A program made the position numbers and the translations under genes. Shown one piece after another: positions 15,990-22,925 of a stretch of 35,996 nucleotides of DNA. The stretch comes from CALREA01 sp041674865. GTDB taxonomy: Bacteria; Patescibacteriota; Gracilibacteria; UBA1369; UBA12463. Every line of letters starts with the position of its first letter. Position 1 is the stretch's first letter. The notes below the pieces were generated by a model. It saw only the letters and a program-made list of their open reading frames with translations, searched no databases and was not told the origin of the DNA. The DNA lies in NCBI GenBank assembly GCA_041674865.1, contig JBAYUX010000007.1:1-35996 (forward strand), given 5' to 3'.

Positions 15990-16637
15990 TTAGCAACTAC
16001 AGAGCTCTTCTTCCCGTAAGGCACTATACCCTTCCTTGAATAAAAATAAACAAATAACAAGTCCAGCTGCTGGATCAGCCCACCAGATTCCATATAAATA
16101 ATTTAATCCCAACCCTATCAACAATGCTATAGACATGATCGTGCAGATCATGGTTTGTTTTGAATCGGCAACAAGACTTCTACTTTGAAGCCTCTTCCCA
16201 GTCTGATGTTTTAAAAATGACAAAAAAGGCATTATGATAATAGAAAGAATCGCAATAATAATCCCCAGAAGAGTCGTCTCCGGCTTTTCCTGAAAATAAA
16301 GTTTCGTGCCCGCTTCATACAGAACATAAACACCAAGAATAATAAAGCTATATCCAATAAGCTTAATTGCTCTTTTCTCAATAGCTTCCGTCTGTTCATC
16401 CGTGAGAACATCATGTTTGCGAAATCTCCAAATCATGACACTTCCGGAAATGGACTCAATAAAACTATCTATTCCGAAACTAACAAGTGCGACACTTCCT
16501 GCCAAAGAACCTGCAAAAACCGAGACAACCCCCTCAAGGATATTATAACCAACGGTAAAGTATGATAACCAAAGTGCCTTTTTGGACAGAATTGAGGACA
16601 TAAGCCTTTTAACTTTTTTATTAGTGGACAGAGGCAT
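15990..16637 (-). CDS. CDF-like cation efflux membrane protein
   Basis: A 215-residue protein from ATG 16637 (MPLSTNKKVKRLMSS); the frame opens at a TTG at 16661. Six membrane helices. The YNILEGVVSVFAGSLAGSVALVSFGIDSFIESISG block matches TM1-TM2 of a CDF subgroup (TMEM163-like) with DxxxE in place of HxxxD; the second site reads VADSKQT. There is no long cytoplasmic domain, and the end is EELCSC, which could bind metal. It precedes the second CDF gene by 8 bp. A GATAGT box ends about 6 nt before the ATG, so the mRNA may be leaderless. Transported ion is unknown. Confidence 0.82.
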   Translation of the reverse strand: MPLSTNKKVKRLMSSILSKKALWLSYFTVGYNILEGVVSVFAGSLAGSVALVSFGIDSFIESISGSVMIWRFRKHDVLTDEQTEAIEKRAIKLIGYSFIILGVYVLYEAGTKLYFQEKPETTLLGIIIAILSIIIMPFLSFLKHQTGKRLQSRSLVADSKQTMICTIMSIALLIGLGLNYLYGIWWADPAAGLVICLFLFKEGYSALREEELCSC

Positions 16638-16886
16638 CTGCACACTATCAGAATTTAACAAAACACTCTACGAAAAAAATCAGTCACGAACCCTCGCCAA
16701 GCCCGCCACGACAAAAAATCTCCTTTCGCTAGACTATTGGCGTCACTCTTCCTAGGGGTAAAGGGTCTAGTACCCTTGGAACGTTCGTTGAAGGAGCTTA
16801 GAGCCTCGTTAAAACCGCCCATGCACTTTTCTACAGAAGTGCGTTACCATAGGGTAAGGTGTCATAAATGGCTTACACAAGCTCTT
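16638..16886. other. Gene-poor stretch between CDF genes and tRNA-Gln
   Basis: No convincing gene is present. It contains GACTATTGG (16732-16740), a CCTAGGGG motif, the third copy of the 13-bp core (16763-16775) and a GCACTTTTCTACAGAAGTGC hairpin near 16820-16840. The rightward open frames across 16737-17329 overlap the tRNA and are shadows. Confidence 0.5.
16763..16775 (+). repeat. Third copy of the 13-bp repeat core
   Basis: GGGTCTAGTACCC, identical to the cores at 4235-4247 and 6214-6226 and in the same orientation. Here the flanks extend the arms to AAGGGT / ACCCTT. The upstream 15 bases of the 28-mer are not conserved. Confidence 0.75.
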
Positions 16887-16961
16887 TGGCTGGGGATGAG
16901 GGATTCGAACCCCCGAATGTTGCCTCCAGAGGGCAATGCCTTACCGCTTGGCGAATCCCCA
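16887..16961 (-). tRNA. tRNA-Gln (anticodon CTG)
   Basis: Minus strand, 5' end at 16961. Acceptor TGGGGAT/ATCCCCA, D-stem GCC/GGC with AAGCGGTAA loop, anticodon stem TTGCC/GGCAA with loop CTCTGGA (anticodon CTG at 16929-16927), T-arm GGGGG-TTCGAAT-CCCTC with one G-U. The discriminator base is G and CCA is encoded (16889-16887). The weak U-A first pair is typical of tRNA-Gln. Confidence 0.96.
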
Positions 16962-17047
16962 GCGTGGTACTTCGACGATCAAAAAGATACGGAAAAGCGC
17001 ATGAAGTTTACTTGAAAGTAGGTCCGAAGGCAATGGCTTCAACAAAG

Positions 17048-17494
17048 CTAATTTTGGATATCACCAGCACCGTGAACATCGTGATTGACGGCAGCGCGAA
17101 GATCACCCAGAAAGCCCTTCGTAGAATCAATCCCCTCGCCAGGCGTAATAAATGGACGAGGCTCAGGAGAAGCACCTCGAGCCTGAATCTCATTTCCCGA
17201 AGGAGCTCTCGATGGAGGCGGCATCTCACCGGGAACATAATCGTAAAGAGGAATACTCACATCACCAATCTGACCTCGGTCTTCTCGAATAAGATCACCA
17301 ATAATAATCATTCGTTCGTAATCAGTTAGTTCATCGATCTCTACTCTCGGCGTAGGAACATCGGCACCCGGAACACGGTCATCCTGTGGAATATGAATCT
17401 CCCACGGATCACGTCGCGTATCTCCACCAGGACCTTTCAGCTGGTAGGATTCGGGTCGACGAAAATCCCCGCCATGTGGCGTGTTTGTGTCCAT
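17048..17494 (-). CDS. Hypothetical Pro/Gly/Asp-rich protein
   Basis: A 148-residue protein with no recognised domain. It is hydrophilic and rich in Pro, Gly, Asp and Arg (QLKGPGGDTRRDPWEIHIP, PGEMPPPSRAPSGNE), with a short hydrophobic centre (DYERMIIIGDLI). It lacks a signal peptide and membrane segments and is probably largely disordered. ATG 17494 has no Shine-Dalgarno. It lies between tRNA-Gln and another unknown gene on the same strand. The opposite frame (to 17329) overlaps the tRNA and has unlikely composition, so I favour the minus strand. Confidence 0.6.
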   Translation of the reverse strand: MDTNTPHGGDFRRPESYQLKGPGGDTRRDPWEIHIPQDDRVPGADVPTPRVEIDELTDYERMIIIGDLIREDRGQIGDVSIPLYDYVPGEMPPPSRAPSGNEIQARGASPEPRPFITPGEGIDSTKGFLGDLRAAVNHDVHGAGDIQN

Positions 17495-17578
17495 AAACAG
17501 CTTTTAATATGTAAGGAGTAATGATAATCCTCTCACAATAAAAAGCAAATTATTTATCAAAATATAAGAGAAGGCATT

Positions 17579-18724
17579 TTAACCACCACCCTTATCGCCA
17601 CAGGCATTAAGAACAGCAGATGCGCTAGGATTAAGTTCTGGATAGAGTTCTATGCAGGCATATGTCTTACTGCCAATTGGTAAGTCACAAGCATCTCCAC
17701 CAAGACCGATGTAATCAGAGGTCAGCTTGAACAAATCCTTGCAGTCATTTTTCGGAATGAGCTGATTGTACCAAAAAAATTTTCCACACGCCTTTTCAAG
17801 ATCAGGGGAGAGCTTTTTGCCAGTTTTTTTGGCTTCAACACAGATGTTTCTAAACTTATCCCACGTCTTACCGGACTGATTAGGCTGCATATTCTGACAA
17901 TACTGAAATTTCGAAGCCTCTTCGCCGGTAAGCGTATTCCAGCCATAGATATTCACTTTCATAAAAAGAGCATCGCAATCATCTGGGGACTGCTTAGGAA
18001 CTGAAAACCAACTACTTGCTTTCTTACACAAAGGAAGAATCTTCTTCAATTCCGGAGGAAGAGTAGCTTCAGTGTAAATGCCTTTCTCCAAGAAGTTTTT
18101 AATTCGAGGACACTGCTGAAGAAGACTATAATCAGGACTGTGTCCATTTGGGCAAACAAGCTGCCAGTTCCAATACCCATCCTTTGGAGTTTCCTCACCA
18201 TCACCACCCTGTGAAGGAGGGTACTCACCAGAAACAGAAATGCCTGGGATATTACCGACACCAGGAAGAGTGCCACCAGGAGTCTTGCCTTTAAAAATCG
18301 TATCGCCACCACGACTGCCTGACCCAGAAGATCCACCTGATGTTCTCGATCCACTCGTAGTTCCAGATTCAATCTTCCCAAATTTACCGCTGATAGACGC
18401 CTTCATGCCATCAATAGGATTTTGAATCTTGGCAGTAAAGTCCGGCTGACGGAAAGAGCCTCCACGCTGGAGCCCAGGAGTATACGCACCAGAGCTATAG
18501 CCACCCGGAAGAGGAACACCCTTACCATTACCACGAGAAACGGAAGGAGTATACTCGCCGCTTGTGCCCTGGGGCGGATGATAAACTGGATCTTTGATAC
18601 ACCACCAAGGAACAGCCTTCTTTGAAAAATCACCAGAAATATCAACACCCGAAAAAGAAACGGCGCCCACGACTAAAACAACCAAAACAAGTATAGAAAC
18701 CAGAGACTTAGTAGAAAAAACCAT
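17579..18724 (-). CDS. Secreted or membrane-anchored Gly/Ser-rich, Cys-containing protein of unknown function
   Basis: A 381-residue protein. Residues 1-25 (MVFSTKSLVSILVLVVLVVGAV) are a signal peptide or anchor. Residues ~40-185 are low-complexity with imperfect repeats: GEYTPSVSRGNGKGVPLPGGY, GAYTPGLQRGGSF and SVSGEYPPSQGGDGE, and a Ser/Gly/Arg run at ~120-145. The C-terminal ~190 residues form a Cys-rich helical domain (about ten Cys: WQLVCPNGHSP, LLQQCPRIKNF, LCKKASSWF, DDCDALF, QYCQNM, NICVEAKK, KACGKFF, NDCKDLF, DACDLPIG, NACGDKG), suggesting disulfides outside the cytoplasm. No family recognised. Confidence 0.78.
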   Translation of the reverse strand: MVFSTKSLVSILVLVVLVVGAVSFSGVDISGDFSKKAVPWWCIKDPVYHPPQGTSGEYTPSVSRGNGKGVPLPGGYSSGAYTPGLQRGGSFRQPDFTAKIQNPIDGMKASISGKFGKIESGTTSGSRTSGGSSGSGSRGGDTIFKGKTPGGTLPGVGNIPGISVSGEYPPSQGGDGEETPKDGYWNWQLVCPNGHSPDYSLLQQCPRIKNFLEKGIYTEATLPPELKKILPLCKKASSWFSVPKQSPDDCDALFMKVNIYGWNTLTGEEASKFQYCQNMQPNQSGKTWDKFRNICVEAKKTGKKLSPDLEKACGKFFWYNQLIPKNDCKDLFKLTSDYIGLGGDACDLPIGSKTYACIELYPELNPSASAVLNACGDKGGG

Positions 18725-18782
18725 AGATAAAAATAAAAAGTGAATTAATCAAATTATATCACCCCTAGGCAATAGCGCAAAG

Positions 18783-19373
18783 TTACAACCGAATCTCGTT
18801 CTCGATAATCTCCTCGATATGCTGAACTACTTTTTCGATGTGGCCGAATGGACTCTCGATTTGATAATTACAAACACTCATCTGGTCGATTTCTTTCTGA
18901 GCACTTTCCATGCGACGAGCCATCTCTTCGTCACTTACGGGCGCACGCTGTGTAATTCGTTTTTTCAACTCATCAAGATCTTTCACTAATAAGAAGATGC
19001 CAACCACTCGATCACGTGGAAGAATAGAAATGACTTTTTTGAAGCCCTGGATATCAACCTCTCGAATAATAATTTTACCAGCGGCAAGTGCCTCCTCGAT
19101 CGGAGCCTTCAAAATACCGTAATAATTGTCCTTATGAACCTCCGCCCACTCGAGGAAGCGACCTTCGTCGATCCACTGACGGAACTGCTCCTTGGAAATA
19201 TAGCTATAAACCTCCCCTTCTTTTTCGCCGGGACGAGGGTCTCGAGTCGTACAAGAAACGGGGAAAATATAGTCGCTGTGCCGCTTTTTAAGCTGAACAA
19301 TGGCAGTTCCCTTGCCGGAGCCCGAAGGGCCGACAATGAGGAAGAGCTTACCTGGGGAAGTTGTAACCTGCAT
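18783..19373 (-). CDS. gmk: Guanylate kinase
   Basis: A 196-residue protein of family-typical length. P-loop GPSGSGKGT (residues 15-23), GMP-binding SCTTRDPRPGEKEGEVYSYIS, the AEVHKDNYYG loop and the lid/ARR segment RITQRAPVSDEEMARRM. It phosphorylates GMP (and dGMP) to GDP in the cytoplasm, an essential nucleotide-pool step. A TGCTATACT extended -10 box ends 6 nt before ATG 19373, so the mRNA should be leaderless. The gene is divergent from the candidate ncRNA at 19434. Confidence 0.96.
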   Translation of the reverse strand: MQVTTSPGKLFLIVGPSGSGKGTAIVQLKKRHSDYIFPVSCTTRDPRPGEKEGEVYSYISKEQFRQWIDEGRFLEWAEVHKDNYYGILKAPIEEALAAGKIIIREVDIQGFKKVISILPRDRVVGIFLLVKDLDELKKRITQRAPVSDEEMARRMESAQKEIDQMSVCNYQIESPFGHIEKVVQHIEEIIENEIRL

Positions 19374-19379
19374 GCGGGC

Positions 19380-19388
19380 AGTATAGCA
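19380..19388 (-). promoter_or_regulatory. Extended -10 promoter of gmk (leaderless)
   Basis: TGC-TATACT on the minus strand (19388-19380) ends 6 nt before the gmk ATG. The same TGCTATACT extended -10 precedes the SLH gene at 25215. Confidence 0.6.
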
Positions 19389-19399
19389 GCACTATTTAG

Positions 19400-19428
19400 T
19401 TGAATAAAGGAGCAAAAAATGATACAAT
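19400..19428 (+). promoter_or_regulatory. Promoter of the candidate ncRNA
   Basis: TTGAAT (19400-19405), 17-bp spacer, TACAAT (19423-19428). Five of six bases match consensus in each box and spacing is optimal. No reading frame follows, which points to an RNA gene. Confidence 0.7.
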
Positions 19429-19433
19429 ACGTA

Positions 19434-19809
19434 GATTTAATTCTTCTAAAGAGTTAGATCAATGTTCTTTCACACTTCATGCTTTTCGATTATAGGTACG
19501 ACGATACCTGACCCCACTCAAAAACGTTCGTTCTTGTCTTTTCTCTTTTATAATTTGAGAAAGACACAAAAACAAAAATAAAATAGATGAAGGTGAAACT
19601 CATCTCTAAACAAGGCACCAAAGAAAGGCATGAATAACTCTCCGATTTGCGGAGCACATATATGAACTCGTCGATTCATTGTGTGTACTAACTTTCTCTT
19701 TGCTTCACCTGCGCATGTACCCGTATTTGCGTCAGATGGGAACAAAAAGAAAGAAGGTCCAAAAGAGGCGTCTGCTATTCCCTAAGAAAGATATCAGACG
19801 CCCTTTTTT
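19434..19809 (+). ncRNA. Candidate structured ncRNA (~375 nt), family not recognised
   Basis: The 480-bp gap between gmk and ssb has no convincing gene but holds a complete transcription unit on the plus strand. Right at the predicted start lies a 12-bp hairpin with a CTA triloop (19434-19445 with 19449-19460, two G-U pairs). It is followed by an AGGTA/TACCT hairpin (near 19485-19510), AGATGA/TCATCT (near 19585-19605), CTCCG/CGGAG (near 19640-19655) and possible long-range AGGTGAA/TTCACCT pairing. The unit ends in a strong terminator. I do not find the conserved cores of RNase P RNA, tmRNA or SRP RNA; a lineage-specific 6S-like RNA cannot be ruled out. Possible reading frames of 16 and 33 codons inside are not convincing. 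Confidence 0.55.
19767..19809 (+). terminator. Rho-independent terminator of the candidate ncRNA
   Basis: GGCGTCTG (19767-19774) pairs with CAGACGCC (19795-19802) across a 20-nt loop, followed by T6 (19804-19809). On the minus strand it could also weakly terminate ssb transcripts. Confidence 0.85.
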
Positions 19810-19852
19810 AATGTGAAATTGTGTCGGCCTAAGATCGACTTTAGCGTCGGTC

Positions 19853-20323
19853 TTAGAAAGGAAGATCGTCGATGCTGATCTCTTCTTCCAAGTCCGGAGC
19901 ACCAGCGGCTACTGGACTTCCGGAATTTTCAGATGAAGTACTCTTGATGGCAGAATGTTCGCGTGAACTATCCATACCTTCTGAAGCGCCCTTCTTGTCG
20001 AGCATGATCATATTGTCGAGAATAATTTCTGTTCGGTATCGCTTTGCACCATCCTGACCTTCCCACTCACGAGTCTGAATTCGTCCTTCAGCGAAGACCT
20101 TACTTCCCTTTCGAACGTATTGAGCGCAGATCTCTCCGAGCTTTCTCCAAGCAACAAGGTTATGAAACTCAGGCTTGTCCTGACGCTGACCACTTGCATC
20201 TTTCCAAGAGTAGTTAGTAGCAATAGAAAAAGTAGCAACGGTTGCGCCGCCAGGAATCTGACGAACTTCAGGATCTTTCGTAACATTTCCGATGAGCTGC
20301 ACGCGATTCAATGACATAGCCAT
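19853..20323 (-). CDS. ssb: Single-stranded DNA-binding protein
   Basis: A 156-residue protein. The OB fold covers residues ~3-110 (SLNRVQLIGNVTKDPEVR, ATFSIATNYSWKD, EFHNLVAWRKLGEICAQYVRKGSKVFAEG, REWEGQDGAKRYRTEI). A disordered Ser/Ala/Gly tail follows, ending in the acidic tip ISIDDLPF that docks replication and repair proteins. Cytoplasmic, replication/repair/recombination. Either ATG 20323 or the ATG two codons later may be used. TATAAA lies about 11 nt upstream, so the leader is very short. No rpsF/rpsR neighbours, unlike many bacteria. Confidence 0.96.
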   Translation of the reverse strand: MAMSLNRVQLIGNVTKDPEVRQIPGGATVATFSIATNYSWKDASGQRQDKPEFHNLVAWRKLGEICAQYVRKGSKVFAEGRIQTREWEGQDGAKRYRTEIILDNMIMLDKKGASEGMDSSREHSAIKSTSSENSGSPVAAGAPDLEEEISIDDLPF

Positions 20324-20383
20324 GGTTCAGGTATTTTATAGGGGTAAGAAGTATCCGCACTCTAGCAAACGAGGTTGTAAAAC

Positions 20384-20554
20384 TCAAATGTTTGAGATTG
20401 ACGATACCTTCGTACAAACCTCCTGCACGGTCACGGGACGAATAACAGACTTACCCGTCGAAGCCGATTCAAAGCGAAAAACAGTATAGCCAATGAAGAA
20501 ACTCACCAGTATACTACCGGCGATACAGAAGGCGAAAAGCCATAACTCCCACAT
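20384..20554 (-). CDS. Small single-pass membrane protein (56 aa), unrecognised
   Basis: ATG 20554 gives MWELWLFAFCIAGSILVSFFIG as one clear membrane helix, followed by a ~34-residue polar tail (TVFRFESASTGKSVIRPVTV...). It starts 16 bp from the divergent TRM11-like gene and ends 60 bp before ssb on the same strand. The reading frame continues upstream to 20731 but overlaps the methyltransferase gene there. The coherent helix-plus-tail layout and tight spacing support it; no family known. Confidence 0.45.
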   Translation of the reverse strand: MWELWLFAFCIAGSILVSFFIGYTVFRFESASTGKSVIRPVTVQEVCTKVSSISNI

Positions 20555-20570
20555 TGTTATCCGAATATCT

Positions 20571-21860
20571 ATGTCCACGAGCACGTACCTCTTCATCTTA
20601 GGAAGAAAACCATTACTCTCACTTGCTGAAATCATAAGTATTTGGGGTGAAAAAAGTATTAAAGCGTTTGAGGACGAGATGGCAATTTTGGAGTTATCTG
20701 ACGAAGATCCACTGGTTGCAGACCTCCACAAGACACTCGAGCGAATCGGTGGAACGATGAAGATTGCAAAAATCGTGCAAGTCTTTGACCGTGATCCTGT
20801 TTTTGAGGATCTGATTGAGAAGTCCTACGATGGCGTCCACTCACGAATTATGGGGCTCAAAAAAGTATTATTAGGAGTGAGTATGTACAACGTATCAGAA
20901 CGACATAACCAACTTCCTACAAATTTCTTAAAAGTTTTTAAAAAATATCTGACAGAGCTCGGTTACACCGGTCGCTACCTCAACAAGTCAAATGCGAATT
21001 TAGCAAGCGCTGCAGCCCTGGATGAAGACATTATTCACAAAGGTGTCGAGTTCAACTTCGCCCAAATCGAAGGAAAGTTTTACGTCGCCGCAACGGTCGC
21101 CGCTCAAGACTTCCGCATCTACGCCAAGCGTGACTACAATAAACCATATCGCGACAATCAGGCAGGCATGCTCCCACCAAAACTCGCACAAGTTATGATC
21201 AATATCGGACGAGGACTTCAAAAGGAAGTTCAGCCAGAGGTCGTCACTCCCCTTCTCTATGATCCATTTTGCGGAAGCGGATCAATGCTCATGGAGTCGA
21301 TGCTTTGCGGATTCAACGCCATCGGATCAGACATTCGTCTCGAAACCGTCGAAGGCGCTCATGTGAACTGTGAGTGGATTCAAAAGGAGTTCCCTGACAG
21401 CAGCCACAATACCTACGAAATTTTCGAACAAGACGTCACCGCTATGAACCCAGCGGAGATCACTCAGAAATATCACCCAACCATGATCGTTTCCGAGAGC
21501 TACCTCGGCCCGTACTTCAAAAAGCGACCAACTCGTGACGAGATACAGAAGGTCCAAGAAAACCTCGGCGACCTTTACAAGAAAGCCATGGAGAAGTTTG
21601 CGGCCTTACAGGTTCCAGTAGTTTTCGCTATCGCCGCCCACAAACATGGAACTGAACACATTTTCAACGAAGCGATTGAGCAAGGCATTTCCGAAGGCCA
21701 TCTCAAACGTGCGCCAATCATTCCAAACTGGATCCTCAAGCGCTTTTCGCCAGAAGAAGCCTTGGTAAAAGGCTACGCCATCGACCGCCAAACCCTCGTC
21801 TACGACCGTGATGACCAGATGGTCGCCAGAGAGATCTTCATGTTGGTTCCTGGCAAATAG
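20571..21860 (+). CDS. TRM11-like RNA (guanine-N2) methyltransferase
   Basis: I chose ATG 20571 (MSTSTYLFILGRKPLLSLAEI), where the family N-terminus begins; the frame is open 26 codons upstream. The protein has 429 residues. The N-terminal ~170 residues correspond to the THUMP-containing half. Then come RDYNKPYRDNQAGMLPPKLAQVMINI, the AdoMet loop LYDPFCGSGSMLMESMLCGFNAIGSDI, and a motif IV reading VSESYLGPYF. Canonical Trm11/TrmG10/RlmL enzymes have (D/N)PPY there; SESYLGP is a marked departure. Known relatives methylate G10 of tRNA. The change at the catalytic motif makes the substrate or activity uncertain. The fold assignment is firm. Confidence 0.83.
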   Translation: MSTSTYLFILGRKPLLSLAEIISIWGEKSIKAFEDEMAILELSDEDPLVADLHKTLERIGGTMKIAKIVQVFDRDPVFEDLIEKSYDGVHSRIMGLKKVLLGVSMYNVSERHNQLPTNFLKVFKKYLTELGYTGRYLNKSNANLASAAALDEDIIHKGVEFNFAQIEGKFYVAATVAAQDFRIYAKRDYNKPYRDNQAGMLPPKLAQVMINIGRGLQKEVQPEVVTPLLYDPFCGSGSMLMESMLCGFNAIGSDIRLETVEGAHVNCEWIQKEFPDSSHNTYEIFEQDVTAMNPAEITQKYHPTMIVSESYLGPYFKKRPTRDEIQKVQENLGDLYKKAMEKFAALQVPVVFAIAAHKHGTEHIFNEAIEQGISEGHLKRAPIIPNWILKRFSPEEALVKGYAIDRQTLVYDRDDQMVAREIFMLVPGK

Positions 21861-21897
21861 GCTTCATAAAGCCGGAACTTCAAAGCTAGAAATTCGA

Positions 21898-21926
21898 TTG
21901 AACTTTAGCCTCGTATTCGCTATAGT
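21898..21926 (+). promoter_or_regulatory. Promoter of tRNA-Asn
   Basis: TTGAAC (21898-21903), 17-bp spacer, TATAGT (21921-21926), 38 bp before the tRNA 5' end. Confidence 0.7.
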
Positions 21927-21964
21927 TTCCCCGCAATTTTCATTTTCACGTTGTGTTTCCGCGT

Positions 21965-22039
21965 TCCCTGATAGCTCAGCGGTAGAGCAACCGGCTGTTA
22001 ACCGGTAGGTCGTTGGTTCGAATCCAACTCGGGGAGCCA
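21965..22039 (+). tRNA. tRNA-Asn (anticodon GTT)
   Basis: Acceptor TCCCTGA/TCGGGGA (one T-G pair), D-arm GCTC/GAGC, anticodon stem ACCGG/CCGGT with loop CTGTTAA (anticodon GTT), T-arm GTTGG-TTCGAAT-CCAAC, discriminator G at 22036 and encoded CCA at 22037-22039. Confidence 0.97.
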
Positions 22040-22069
22040 GATTAGAATATCAACTAACTCTGGCTTTTT
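22035..22069 (+). terminator. Terminator of tRNA-Asn
   Basis: AGCCAGA (22035-22041) pairs with TCTGGCT (22059-22065), followed by T residues. The left arm uses the last tRNA bases and the CCA, so folding of the terminator and of the acceptor end compete. Confidence 0.8.
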
Positions 22070-22089
22070 CTGCGTACAACGATGTATTT

Positions 22090-22136
22090 CGTCAGCCTCA
22101 ATGCAAATCACATTATGTTAATGATTGAGGCCGACG
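22090..22136. repeat. Long imperfect inverted repeat without T-tract
   Basis: CGTC-a-GCCTCAAT (22090-22102) pairs with ATTGAGGC-c-GACG (22124-22136): 12 pairs interrupted by one A/C mismatch, 21-nt loop. It lies between convergent tRNA-Asn and histidine phosphatase genes. With no U-tract on either strand it is not a standard terminator. Confidence 0.6.
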
Positions 22137-22151
22137 TATAGTTATCGCACG

Positions 22152-22850
22152 CTAAAGGACGTCAAAAAAAGATAAACGGTAAATATTATTTCTAAACCTT
22201 GCCCTCAGGTTTCCAGCTTCATTCATCATAATTTCTACGCCTTCCAAGTAATCAATACGACCGAATGGAACCCCTTGGCGGCCATGTATCAAATAATTTT
22301 GCACAAACGCAGCAACATGGAATTCATGCGTTACGTCTATGCTGAGTGTCCCGCTAACTGCATCCCTCAATTGGGTATGAACAAAGGTTGCAATTTTGTC
22401 CGCAACTTCCAAGGGAGATTTCGTGCATTTATCCAGCGGCACATCATTTTTTCCTAGCCACTCCATCATACTTTCTCTCTCTGCAGTCAAAACCGCATCT
22501 TCCCTCTCGGCCTCCGACGAAGCATGTGCTGTAGCCAATCTTGCATCAACTCTATTTTCAAAATCGCCATTAGGTCCCAAGAACACCATGCTCATAGAAA
22601 GAACTTCCGTTTGATGACAAGGAGTATCCGCCCCGAAGCCTCTCGTCACGGCCGCTGCCGTATCTATCACGCGCTGCCTTGTGCTCGTGCAAACACTCTG
22701 CAGTGGTGGATGCATGAGCCTTAAACGTCTACCAAGAGCTTCCGCTTCCTTTATGCCATTTACCGTGAGCGCACCATTTAGACCTTTTTCCCCATGACGC
22801 ATTAAAATAAGAGTACGATCAGTTGGTGATTTTTCAATTTGATTATTCAT
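22152..22850 (-). CDS. Histidine phosphatase superfamily protein
   Basis: A 232-residue protein from ATG 22850 (MNNQIEKSPTDRTLILMRHGEKG). The RHG motif carries the phosphorylated His. STRQRVIDTAAA provides the second Arg and VTHEFHVAAF the second catalytic His. The frame extends upstream to a TTG at 22916, but that stretch reads through the attenuator hairpin and is not coding. Family members dephosphorylate small metabolites or phosphoproteins; no specificity can be assigned. Its expression appears to be governed by the upstream leader peptide and attenuator, an unusual arrangement for a lone phosphatase gene. It is followed by no other gene on the same strand before tRNA-Asn. Confidence 0.85.
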   Translation of the reverse strand: MNNQIEKSPTDRTLILMRHGEKGLNGALTVNGIKEAEALGRRLRLMHPPLQSVCTSTRQRVIDTAAAVTRGFGADTPCHQTEVLSMSMVFLGPNGDFENRVDARLATAHASSEAEREDAVLTAERESMMEWLGKNDVPLDKCTKSPLEVADKIATFVHTQLRDAVSGTLSIDVTHEFHVAAFVQNYLIHGRQGVPFGRIDYLEGVEIMMNEAGNLRARFRNNIYRLSFFDVL

Positions 22851-22868
22851 AATATATTTGTTGATAAT

Positions 22869-22903
22869 AAAAAAACTCCCTTGAGTAGTGCCCAAGAGAG
22901 ATA
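22869..22903 (-). terminator. Attenuator: terminator hairpin (arms 3:4) in the phosphatase leader
   Basis: Minus strand: CTCTCTTG (22900-22893) pairs with CAAGGGAG (22883-22876, one G-U), followed by T7 (22875-22869). The left arm overlaps TATCTCTC (22903-22896), which can instead pair with GAGAGATA inside the leader peptide gene to form an antiterminator. It lies between the promoter and ATG 22850, so it decides read-through into the phosphatase gene. Confidence 0.82.
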
Positions 22904-22925
22904 ATGAATGTAACAATAGTGTTAC

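Noticed and set aside
16737..17329. Rightward frames of 92 and 153 codons across tRNA-Gln
   Set aside because: They overlap the tRNA gene and the better minus-strand frame at 17048-17494, and match no known protein pattern.
19548..19745. A 65-residue minus-strand frame, and rightward frames of 16 and 33 codons, in the gmk-ssb gap
   Set aside because: TTG start, biased composition, or running through the terminator hairpin; no recognisable protein pattern. A structured RNA fits better.
19434..19809. tmRNA, RNase P RNA or SRP RNA
   Set aside because: The tRNA-like 3' end, RNase P conserved cores and the SRP tetraloop region were not found by eye.
22851..22916. N-terminal extension of the histidine phosphatase from TTG 22916
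   Set aside because: It would translate the attenuator hairpin and U-tract (SFFIINKYI). ATG 22850 gives the normal family start.
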